Below are positions 1 through 7,111 of a stretch of DNA of 64,000 nt, in pieces. Source of the stretch: Kribbella sp. CA-293567 (GTDB lineage: Bacteria > Actinomycetota > Actinomycetes > Propionibacteriales > Kribbellaceae); the NCBI RefSeq assembly GCF_027627575.1, contig NZ_CP114065.1, positions 5,518,001 to 5,582,000 on the forward strand. Direction: 5' to 3'. A program made the translations under genes and the position numbers. The notes under the pieces were generated by a model that did not search any database, was not told the DNA's origin, and saw only the letters and a list, made by a program, of their open reading frames with translations. Within the stretch, counting starts at the first letter, position 1; every line of letters begins with the position of its first letter.

Positions 1-753
1 GTACGGTCGCTGCTCGGGCAGGCCACCACGGTGATCAACAGCTACGCCGCACCGGAGAACCGCGACGCGCTGCGGGCGCAGTACGAGCAGGCGCTGTCCG
101 GGCTGCTCGCGGACGCGGAGGCCGGCAGCGATCACCAGCTCGCCTTCGCCCGGGCCTACATCGGCGGGGTCTTCTCCGCCGAGGGCGCGGACCGGCTGGC
201 CCAGTGGCTGGCGGGCACCGACCTGCCGGCCGGCCTGGTGGTGGACACCGACCTGCGCTGGACCCTGATCGTCGCGCTGGCCCGCCTCGGCAAGGTCGAG
301 GCCGGTGACATCGACGACGAACTGACCCGCGACACCACCATGACCGGTCAGGAGCGGGCCGCCCAGGCCCGCGCCGCGCGGCCGACCGCCGAGGCCAAGG
401 CCGACGCGTGGCAGATCGCGGTCGAGGCCGGGGACACCCCGAACGAGACGCAGTTCCGGACCATCCTGGGCTTCCAGCAGCCCGGCCAGGAGGAACTGCT
501 CCGGCCGTACATCGGCAAGTACCTGACCGCCGCCAAGGACGTCTACACCCGGCTCGGCTCGTCCATGGGCGAGAACGTGCTGGTCTACCTGTCCCCGCGC
601 GGCCTGCCGGAGCAGTCCACGCTGGAGGCGCTCAGCGGCTGGCTGGACGCCGAGGCCGACTCGATCGACGCTCCGACCCTGCGGTACGTCGGAGAAGCTC
701 GTGCCGACCTGGTCCGCGCGCTGGAGGCCCAGCGTCGCGACGCCATCGGCTGA
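1..753 (+). CDS. pepN: Aminopeptidase N, C-terminal part (gene begins before the window)
   Basis: The frame is open from the first base, so this is the last 250 residues of a longer protein. The segment is alpha-helical and resembles the ERAP1-like C-terminal domain of actinobacterial PepN (M1 family zinc aminopeptidases, which remove N-terminal residues from peptides in the cytoplasm). The ending, with an Arg-Ala-Asp-Leu-Val-Arg-Ala-Leu-Glu helix and a GDTPNETQ segment, is typical. The HEXXH zinc site lies outside the window and cannot be checked. The stop codon overlaps the next start by one base (TGATG), so the downstream gene is probably translationally coupled. Confidence 0.85.
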   Translation, partial: VRSLLGQATTVINSYAAPENRDALRAQYEQALSGLLADAEAGSDHQLAFARAYIGGVFSAEGADRLAQWLAGTDLPAGLVVDTDLRWTLIVALARLGKVEAGDIDDELTRDTTMTGQERAAQARAARPTAEAKADAWQIAVEAGDTPNETQFRTILGFQQPGQEELLRPYIGKYLTAAKDVYTRLGSSMGENVLVYLSPRGLPEQSTLEALSGWLDAEADSIDAPTLRYVGEARADLVRALEAQRRDAIG

Positions 754-1295
754 TGCCGGAGCCGGTTGCGCCAGGCGGCTCCTCGCTGGCCGGCGCCTCG
801 GCCGTGGCCCTCACGGGCCTGGCCGGGGCCTACCGGCCGCGACCGGTCACGCCGTTGATGCCCTGGCGGTTCACCGGACGATTGGTGAAGCCGTACGTGA
901 TCACCGCGCGGGGGCGGTCCTGGGACGACCAGATGGTGGCGGCGGCCCGGACCGCCGCCGCCCGCCAGCTGGAGTTCGACGACGCGATGGGCGCCGTCGG
1001 GCTCGGCGTGGTGATCCTGCACCTGGCTGACGACGGGATCTACCTGGTCGTGCAGAGCTGGGCGAAGGACTTCCAGTCCCGGCTGAGCATCTTCAGCGGG
1101 ATCGAGGTGGACGACCTGCGCCCGGCACCGTCCGGGATGGCCCCCTGCGTCTGGGAGCTGGAGGTCCTCAGCCACGAGCGGGCGTCGTACGTGAGCCACA
1201 TCCTGAACGCCGGGGTCGACGTCGAGACCTGGCTCGACGACTGCCTGGACACCCGCCCCGCTCCCAAGCCGGGCTCGATACCTTCGGGGATCTAG
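753..1295 (+). CDS. Hypothetical protein of 180 aa coupled to pepN
   Basis: The ATG shares its A with the pepN stop codon. An alternative start is the ATG at 858, which begins at a conserved-looking MPWRFTGRLVKPYVI segment; the first 35 residues are low-complexity Pro/Ala/Gly and could be untranslated. The body is a mixed alpha/beta soluble protein with many aromatic and acidic residues and no transmembrane segment or signal peptide. I do not recognise a characterised family. Continuous codon bias and coupling to pepN support it as a real gene. Confidence 0.7.
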   Translation: MPEPVAPGGSSLAGASAVALTGLAGAYRPRPVTPLMPWRFTGRLVKPYVITARGRSWDDQMVAAARTAAARQLEFDDAMGAVGLGVVILHLADDGIYLVVQSWAKDFQSRLSIFSGIEVDDLRPAPSGMAPCVWELEVLSHERASYVSHILNAGVDVETWLDDCLDTRPAPKPGSIPSGI

Positions 1296-1482
1296 CCACC
1301 GCGGATCACGCGGTTGGAATGGAGCACTACCGGCGCCGGCAATGCTGCTCGACATTGTCGACGGCCGGAGCTTTCCGCCATCAATCCGGTGCTTGTCGTG
1401 AATTACCCCATTCCGATTGGTAAAGCACTACCGCTCGGACAACTAACAGCGGGTAATCAGCAACCATCCTGCTCACAGCCGC

Positions 1483-1558
1483 ACAGTGGCACCCTCCGCA
1501 CTGTCAGCGACAGTGAAACGATCGTTTGCGTGCGCAGCGCAGTTACCTGATCGCGATC
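1483..1558. promoter_or_regulatory. Cluster of short palindromes in the 380-base gap 1296-1675
   Basis: The gap before the SPOR-like gene holds no convincing gene. It contains ACAGTG (1483-1488), CACTGT (1499-1504) and ACAGTG (1510-1515), so the middle element can pair with either neighbour. The pair 1499-1505/1509-1515 is a perfect 7-bp stem with a 3-base loop. It is followed at once by the 12-base palindrome AAACGATCGTTT (1516-1527) and by GATCGCGATC (1549-1558). Candidate operator or RNA switch; function unknown. Confidence 0.4.
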
Positions 1559-1675
1559 CGCGTTCCTGGTGTCCAGAACGAGATTCTCACCACCTGAGAG
1601 GGGCTCACTTTTGCCGTCCCCCGGTTTAAGCTGACCGGGAAAAAGCATTCAAAGGAACCGGGGAGGACCTTTGTC

Positions 1676-2542
1676 GTGACACACGTGGATGACCGGACAG
1701 GACCGACTCGGGCGCGGCGCTCGGCCGGCCGGTCCGCGACCCGTGCGAACGCGCGGGCACTGAACCACGGCGGCGACAGCCGGGTGGCCGCCCGCGCCGG
1801 CCGCGCAGTGCCGACCAAGGACGTCTCCGGGGCCCAGCTCGAGAGCGAGGCCGAGCGGGCCGAGCGCCTGGCCGCCGGCCGGCGCGCGGCGTCCCGAACC
1901 GGGCGATCCGCCCGGAAGAAGACCAGCAAGTCCCACACCGCGGTCGGAGCCGCGATCGTCGCGGGTGCCGCGGTGGTCGCGACTCTCGCGTTCGTCCTCA
2001 CCAACGGAGACTCCGCTCCGCCTCAGGCAGGTGGCAACCCGCCGCCCGTGGTGGCCGCGCCGACCTCCGCCGTGCCGGTCACCAAGAGCGCGGGCGCGAA
2101 TCCCGCACCCGCGGCGGCCAGCACGGTCCGGGCCAATCGCAAGCCGCCTGCCGTCACCAACACGACCCAGCGGGCTGCAGCGAACCCGCCGACCAGTGCG
2201 GCACCGAACACGGGCAAGGCCTCCCCCGTGTTCCAGCGTGGTCAGTGGATCGCCGTGATCGACAAGTACCCGACCGACGCCGGGATGGAAGCCGACAAGC
2301 TCGCCAAGCAGCTCGCCGGGAAGATGATCGCGGCCGGCGTCCCGGCCAGGGCGATGCTGCTCAGCGGCCAGTACCCGGGGATCGCGGACAGCTCGGCCAG
2401 CCCCGAGTCCGACGCGTGGGTGGTCTACCTCGGCCCGTTCGCCACCGCGGAGGCCGCACTGGACCTCTGCCAGGCACCCAAGACGCAGGCGGCGTACGCG
2501 AGTCTCGCTTGCCCGATCCACCAGCCGGCCGCCGCCGGCTGA
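1676..2542 (+). CDS. Membrane-anchored SPOR-like domain protein
   Basis: GTG start with GGGAGG at 1661-1666. The 288-residue product has a basic, Ala/Arg-rich cytoplasmic N-terminus (about 1-85), one transmembrane helix (about 89-109), a Pro/Ala/Thr-rich linker (about 112-180) and a C-terminal globular domain (about 183-280). The C-terminal domain has the GQWIAVIDKY ... WVVYLGPF pattern of SPOR-type folds. SPOR domains bind glycan strands stripped of stem peptides and target proteins to the septum, so a cell-wall or division role is plausible but inferred. Topology is N-in, C-out. Confidence 0.6.
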   Translation: MTHVDDRTGPTRARRSAGRSATRANARALNHGGDSRVAARAGRAVPTKDVSGAQLESEAERAERLAAGRRAASRTGRSARKKTSKSHTAVGAAIVAGAAVVATLAFVLTNGDSAPPQAGGNPPPVVAAPTSAVPVTKSAGANPAPAAASTVRANRKPPAVTNTTQRAAANPPTSAAPNTGKASPVFQRGQWIAVIDKYPTDAGMEADKLAKQLAGKMIAAGVPARAMLLSGQYPGIADSSASPESDAWVVYLGPFATAEAALDLCQAPKTQAAYASLACPIHQPAAAG

Positions 2543-2597
2543 TCGGGTCACCAGCCGGAGTGCGGCAGCCGCCTTCCCCTACAGGCTGCCGGGCCGG

Positions 2598-2996
2598 CTA
2601 TCGCTTGTGCGGTTCGTCCGCGTGCAGCAGCGGCGCCTGGTGCGCGTGCGTGCCCAGCTGCTGAACGCCGGTTACGAGGCCGCCGGTCAGGTCGCCGGTG
2701 GCGAAGGACGTCTGCATGGTCAGCGCGGCCAGGCCGGCCGCGGTGTCCGTGAGCTGACGCCGGGCGTTGGAGCCCGTCACGATCTCCAGCCGGCGTGCGG
2801 CCGGGTCGACGTACACCAGGACGCTGTTGTCCGGGTCGTCGAGCTCGTTCAGCAGTTCCAGAGCGAACGGGCGGGTCTCGGAGTCGGCGCCACCGACGTA
2901 CACGGAGAAGTGCAGGCCCGACGCCTCCTCGGCGTGCCGGACGGCGCGCTCGACGTCGTAGAGCTGTTCCGGGGTGAATGCGTCACCAGCTGGCAC
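2598..2996 (-). CDS. DUF5130 family protein
   Basis: 132 aa from a GTG start (MPAGDAFTPEQL). The layout, with an N-terminal amphipathic helix, the FSVYVGG strand, a hydrophobic NSVLVYVDP strand and a TPM-like alpha/beta fold, matches the DUF5130 proteins of actinobacteria. It overlaps the preceding small membrane gene by 14 bases, so the two are co-translated. In mycobacteria relatives lie near pepN and next to a gene for a small aa3-oxidase-associated subunit; that neighbourhood is from memory. No biochemical role is assigned. Confidence 0.7.
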   Translation of the reverse strand: MPAGDAFTPEQLYDVERAVRHAEEASGLHFSVYVGGADSETRPFALELLNELDDPDNSVLVYVDPAARRLEIVTGSNARRQLTDTAAGLAALTMQTSFATGDLTGGLVTGVQQLGTHAHQAPLLHADEPHKR

Positions 2997-3261
2997 TTGC
3001 GCCTCCGGTCGTACGGGCGACGCCGGTGCCGGCGGCCGCGGGAGTGTTGCCGGCCGGGAGCTCCGGCAGGCTGGCCGGGTTCGGCTTGGCCGGGGTCGGA
3101 CCGTTGATCCAGACCGGCGGCGCCCACCAGGACAGGCCCGGACGGTAGCGGGGACCCTGCGCGATCGAGGAGGCGAAGACCAGCAGGGCCAGCACCGCCA
3201 CGACCAGTGCCGGGATACCGACGAACACCAGCAAGGTGTGGCCGGAGAGCAGAGTGATCAC
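2983..3261 (-). CDS. Small membrane protein, candidate aa3 oxidase accessory subunit (CtaJ-like)
   Basis: 92 aa, GTG start. One N-terminal transmembrane helix (about residues 8-31) is followed by GPRYRPG and a Pro/Ala-rich tail. Single-helix proteins with this GPRYRPG-type motif beside DUF5130 genes have been linked to the cytochrome bcc-aa3 supercomplex in actinobacteria (CtaJ). Here the identification rests on size, motif and neighbour only. The tail carries no heme or metal motif. If correct, it sits in the plasma membrane as a structural subunit of cytochrome c oxidase. Confidence 0.5.
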   Translation of the reverse strand: MITLLSGHTLLVFVGIPALVVAVLALLVFASSIAQGPRYRPGLSWWAPPVWINGPTPAKPNPASLPELPAGNTPAAAGTGVARTTGGASASW

Positions 3262-3357
3262 GGCTCAAGACTAGTCCCCGGAACGACCGCGCCCGCCCCG
3301 GGGCCTCGACCGGGACGGGCACGGACAACTCGGGTACGGCGGGTCAGGGACGACGGG

Positions 3358-3861
3358 TCAGCAGCCGCCGCAGTTGTAGAACGTGATGTCCCAGTGGTTG
3401 CCCTCGTTCGCGTAGATGTTGCCCGCGCCCGACCGCCACTGCTGGGCACCGTCGCCGCGGTCGGCGATCCGGGTGAAGTTGTTCCGGACGTAGCTGTTGA
3501 CGCAGGTCGCCACCGCGACGTCCAGCTTGTAGCCGTTGCGGTGGCTGTAGGTGCCGCCGGCATGCCCGGTCTCGGTGCCACCCGTGATCCGGATGGCACA
3601 CCCACTGGACTGCTTCAGCGTGCGGACGCCGTACACGCTGCTGTCGTTGACGTTGGTGAACGAGGTGCAGGTGGGGTTGTTCCAGTCGGAGCAGCCGCCA
3701 CTGGACGACCAGGTGATGCCGGCGGCGCTGAAGATGGCGGTCGCCTGGGCATGGGTCATCTTGGTGACGGCCGAGGCCTGCTCGATCACCAGCACGCCGG
3801 GCAGGAAGCCGACCAGCAGGGCGGTCAACGGCACGGTGACGCGGCGGACGAAGGAGTTCAT
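3358..3861 (-). CDS. Secreted M15-like zinc peptidase (cell-wall hydrolase candidate)
   Basis: 167 aa with a Sec signal peptide (cleavage after about residue 31, QASA). The mature part shows SHRNGYKLD, where His107 and Asp114 give the H-x6-D zinc pair of M15 (VanY/DD-carboxypeptidase) enzymes, and EGNHWD, where Glu153 and His156 would be the base and the third ligand. Six cysteines (57, 65, 88, 120, 164, 167) suggest disulfides outside the cell. A start at 3861 has AGGAGAG upstream. Likely substrate is peptidoglycan stem peptide; this is inference from the fold. Smaller than usual DD-carboxypeptidases (about 200-250 aa). Confidence 0.65.
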   Translation of the reverse strand: MNSFVRRVTVPLTALLVGFLPGVLVIEQASAVTKMTHAQATAIFSAAGITWSSSGGCSDWNNPTCTSFTNVNDSSVYGVRTLKQSSGCAIRITGGTETGHAGGTYSHRNGYKLDVAVATCVNSYVRNNFTRIADRGDGAQQWRSGAGNIYANEGNHWDITFYNCGGC

Positions 3862-4002
3862 GGGGCACTCTCCTGAAACTCGGGGCGGAAGGTTTCAAGA
3901 AGAGAATTCCCCTGGAAAGTTATTCACGAAACACCGGGCGCCGCACGGCGTGAAGCCGAACCGAGGGCAGTCGGCTCGGCTCCACGCCGGGGGCGGCTCG
4001 AA

Positions 4003-4638
4003 TCAGAACTCGAAGTCGGTACCGGTCTTGGACAGCGAACTGCCGAAGTTGACGTCGGAGCACTGGTAGAACGCCATCGCCGTGTCGGCGATCGTCCAGA
4101 CCGCGAGAATCATGTGCCGACCGGTCCGGTTCGGCAGCCGGCCTTGGTGCGTGACGTCGGCGGCGGGCCGTGCCCCGTTCATCGGGAAGGTCAGGAACGG
4201 GTTCAGGTCGAGCGCCGAGCGACTCAGTGGCGCACCCTGGTTCCAGCCTTGTTTGGTGACGTAGTACTTGAAGTCCGTGGTGGCGTGCATCGCGGTCAGG
4301 CGCCACTTGAAGCTGAAGCTCGCGCCCGAGCTGACCTGGGTGGCCGGCCAGGCGCCACCGCGCTGGTCGTTCAGTTCGTTGAACTGCCCGAGGCCGGCCG
4401 AGCAGAGTTTGCCGTCGGCCGGACCAGCGCCGGGGAATCCCTTCGGGCCTTCGGTGCTCTGCGGTTCCCATTGGATCTGACCGCAGTTCGACACCGTCTT
4501 GTTCGCACAGTGTTTGGCGCGACTGATCGGTGCGGTGGTGTAGCCGTGGCCGTAGGCCAGCGGGATCGACGTGGCCGCTGTCAGAGCGAGCGCTCCGACA
4601 GCGACTCCGGCCAGGGTGAGTTTGCGTGTTCGCAGCAT
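4003..4638 (-). CDS. Secreted lytic polysaccharide monooxygenase, AA10 family
   Basis: 211 aa. The signal peptide ends ...LAYG and the mature protein begins His31-Gly-Tyr, the N-terminal His needed for the copper histidine brace; His118 in the MHATT segment is the likely second ligand. The C-terminal FYQCSDVNF segment supplies the usual disulfide Cys and axial aromatic residue. AA10 enzymes oxidatively cleave crystalline chitin or cellulose using copper and a peroxide/reductant. This one is a single domain without a separate binding module. AAGGAG lies upstream of the ATG, and a large inverted repeat lies in its promoter region. Confidence 0.93.
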   Translation of the reverse strand: MLRTRKLTLAGVAVGALALTAATSIPLAYGHGYTTAPISRAKHCANKTVSNCGQIQWEPQSTEGPKGFPGAGPADGKLCSAGLGQFNELNDQRGGAWPATQVSSGASFSFKWRLTAMHATTDFKYYVTKQGWNQGAPLSRSALDLNPFLTFPMNGARPAADVTHQGRLPNRTGRHMILAVWTIADTAMAFYQCSDVNFGSSLSKTGTDFEF

Positions 4639-4687
4639 GCGGACACTCCTTCATGATTCCCGGTTGTGGGGGCGGAGGGGAATGAAG

Positions 4688-4739
4688 GAAGGCGCCTTCG
4701 TTGACAATAGATAACAACCGTTCGAATCTATTGTCAACG
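4688..4739. promoter_or_regulatory. Large inverted repeat upstream of the LPMO gene
   Basis: CGTTGACAATAGAT at 4699-4712 is repeated perfectly inverted at 4726-4739 with a 13-base spacer; each arm contains TTGACA, so the gene-sense arm offers a consensus -35 box about 100 bases from the start codon. Directly adjoining is the 12-base palindrome GAAGGCGCCTTC (4688-4699). The AT-rich arms stand out from the surrounding GC-rich DNA. Read as an operator over the LPMO promoter; it could instead end malQ transcription, though no U-tract follows. Confidence 0.6.
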
Positions 4740-4783
4740 GCTGGTGAGTAGTTGTTTACATTCCGCTAGTATTCCCGCCGCTG

Positions 4784-6901
4784 TCAGCTGTGCAGGACGC
4801 CGATCAGGCGCCGGAGCCGCTGATTGTTCGGCAGATCCTCCACCAGCACCGGTACGCCGCCCGGCCCGCCGAGCGGGATCCGCCAGTTCGGGTACTCGTC
4901 GGTGGTGCCCGGCTGGTTCTGCGTACGCCGCTCGCCGACCGCGTCGGTCAGGGCGACGCCGACCAGCTTGGCCGGCGTGTGCGCGACGTACCGGTGCAGC
5001 GCCTCGACGATGCGCTCGACGTCGCCGTCCGCGTTGCCGAGCAGGTGCCGCTCGCGCAGCGCGTTGAGCCAGGAGTCCCGGTCCGCCTCGTCCACGGCGA
5101 GCTCCTCGGCGACCGGCCGGGTCAGCAGGCCGAGCCGGTCCCGTAGCTCGACGTGGTCGCCCGCCAGGTAGCCGGCGGTCGGCGGCAGGTCGTGGGTGGT
5201 CACGGTGGCCAGGCAGAGCTCACGCCAGCGCTCGGGCGGCAGCGGGTCTCCGTCGGCATCGCGCTCGAACCACAGCACCGACGTACCGAGGACTCCGCGT
5301 TCGGTGAGGTAGTCACGCACCCAGGACTCGACCGTGCCGAGGTCCTCCCCCACCACGACCACGTCGGCGCGGGAGGCCTCCAGGACGAGGATGCCGATCA
5401 GCGCTTCGTGGTCGTAGCGCACGTAGGTGCCTTCGGTCGGCCGGTCGGGCGACGTCACCCACCAGAGCCGGAACAGCCCCAGGATGTGGTCGATCCGCAG
5501 TCCGCCGCTGTGCCGGATCACCGACCGGACGAGGTCGCGCCACGGCGCGTACCCACTGGCGGCCAGTGCGTCCGGCCGCCAGGGCGGTTGCGACCAGTCC
5601 TGTCCCTGCTGGTTGAACGCGTCCGGCGGCGCGCCCACGTGGATGCCGGCGGCGAGTACGTGCTTGAGCGCCCACGCATCGGCACCATCAGGGTGTACGC
5701 CGACTGCCAGGTCGTGCAGGACGCCCAGCGACATACCGGCCGACTTCGCCCGCGCCTGGGTCCGGCAGAGCTGGTCGTCGAGCTGCCACTGCAGCCAGCA
5801 GTGGAACTCCACCGCATCCGGATTTTCGTTGCGGAAGGCAACAACTGCGGGTGCCGCCGGGTCCTGCAGCTCGGCCGGCCACTTGCTCCATTCGGGTCCG
5901 TGCACGTCGGCGATCGCGGCCCAGGTGGCGAAGTCGATCAGCCCCTGGCCCTCCCGGTCGCAGTACGAGCCGTACTCCGCGATGCGGCCTATCGACGGCC
6001 GGACCCCGAAGAGCAGCTGCAGGGCCTCGCGTTTGGCCGCCCAGACAGTGTCGCGGTCCAGCGCGTCCGCGTCCTCGCTCAGTGCCCGCGCCTGCAGGCC
6101 CAGCGTCCGGACGCGGTCCCGCTCGGCGGGCGCCAGGTCGCCGTACTCGTCGATGTCCTCGATCCGCAGGTAGAGCGGGTTCGCGAACCGCCGGGAGGCC
6201 GGCAGGTACGGCGAGGGCTCCATCCGGCCGGCGGTCTCGGCGGCGTGCAGCGGGTTGATCAGCACGAAGCCGGCACCCAGGTCGTTGGCCGACCACGCGG
6301 CCAGGTCGGCCAGGTCGTGCAGGTCGCCGATCCCCCACGACCTGCGGGAGCGCACGGAGTACAGCTGAAGCACCCAGCCCCAGGTCCGCTCCAGCTTCTG
6401 CGGCTCCAGCCGTTGTGGCGTGACGGTCAGCGAGCCGACCGAGATCTCCGGATTGCTGCCGATCCGCGCGCACAGCCGGTGATAGCCGAGCGGAAGGTCA
6501 CCGGGCAGTTGGTACGTCGCTTCGCCGACCCGTACGCCGTCGACCCACTCCGGCTCGACCCAGTGCTCCTGCTGCGGGATGTCACGACGCTGGCCGCCGT
6601 CCTCCAGATCCACCCACACCTCGGCGGTGGAGCCGTGCGGCAGGTGCACCGCGAACCAGGGCGTCCACCCGGCCCGCATCACCACCGTGGCAGGCAGAGT
6701 GCGACGCCAGCGAGCCTGCTGGTGATCGGCCAGCGCATCGGCGGCGCGCTCAGGGGTGGACGCGTCGACACCGAGCGCGGCGAGCACAGCAGAGACGACC
6801 TCGGACGAGACCTGTACGTGTTTGCCTCGCCAGTCCCAGTACTCGGTCGCCACTCCATGCGCGACGGCTAGCTCGACAAGGGCTGGAGTGGGAGCAGTCA
6901 C
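4784..6901 (-). CDS. malQ: 4-alpha-glucanotransferase (amylomaltase)
   Basis: 705 aa from the GTG at 6901 (MTAPTPALVELAVAHG); the frame stays open far upstream but codes nothing family-like there. GH77 catalytic elements are visible: RIDHILGLFRLWW (nucleophile Asp, near residue 468), VVVGEDLG (acid/base Glu, near 518) and TTHDLP (near 571). The long N-terminal beta-rich extension is normal for actinobacterial MalQ. The enzyme transfers alpha-1,4-glucan segments between maltodextrins in the cytoplasm. It stands alone, divergent from the phosphodiesterase gene. No good ribosome site is seen, so the start is moderately certain. Confidence 0.9.
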   Translation of the reverse strand: MTAPTPALVELAVAHGVATEYWDWRGKHVQVSSEVVSAVLAALGVDASTPERAADALADHQQARWRRTLPATVVMRAGWTPWFAVHLPHGSTAEVWVDLEDGGQRRDIPQQEHWVEPEWVDGVRVGEATYQLPGDLPLGYHRLCARIGSNPEISVGSLTVTPQRLEPQKLERTWGWVLQLYSVRSRRSWGIGDLHDLADLAAWSANDLGAGFVLINPLHAAETAGRMEPSPYLPASRRFANPLYLRIEDIDEYGDLAPAERDRVRTLGLQARALSEDADALDRDTVWAAKREALQLLFGVRPSIGRIAEYGSYCDREGQGLIDFATWAAIADVHGPEWSKWPAELQDPAAPAVVAFRNENPDAVEFHCWLQWQLDDQLCRTQARAKSAGMSLGVLHDLAVGVHPDGADAWALKHVLAAGIHVGAPPDAFNQQGQDWSQPPWRPDALAASGYAPWRDLVRSVIRHSGGLRIDHILGLFRLWWVTSPDRPTEGTYVRYDHEALIGILVLEASRADVVVVGEDLGTVESWVRDYLTERGVLGTSVLWFERDADGDPLPPERWRELCLATVTTHDLPPTAGYLAGDHVELRDRLGLLTRPVAEELAVDEADRDSWLNALRERHLLGNADGDVERIVEALHRYVAHTPAKLVGVALTDAVGERRTQNQPGTTDEYPNWRIPLGGPGGVPVLVEDLPNNQRLRRLIGVLHS

Positions 6902-7111
6902 GCGTGCGAGTCTGCCGTATGTCGGCCGCTGGGTCCCAACGCCGCGCGCCGTAGGCCCCTCGAACGTCACGGCACGCAGGCGATCCGGCACTGCCCGTTC
7001 GCGTTGCGTCACGACCCTGCATCGGCCCCTGCCGTAGGACGGGCCGGTGCGCTTACTCTTCGGGAGAAGGTTCGGCGCAGGGGGGACTTGCGCTCGCAAG
7101 AGGGGGCCCGG

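Noticed and set aside
1314-1550. 78-residue plus-strand frame in the first intergenic region
   Set aside because: Atypical composition, no ribosome site, and it spans the palindrome cluster.
5153-6871. A 572-residue plus-strand frame opposite malQ
   Set aside because: It is the antisense of a clear GH77 gene, shows no domain and has the composition expected of a GC-rich shadow frame.
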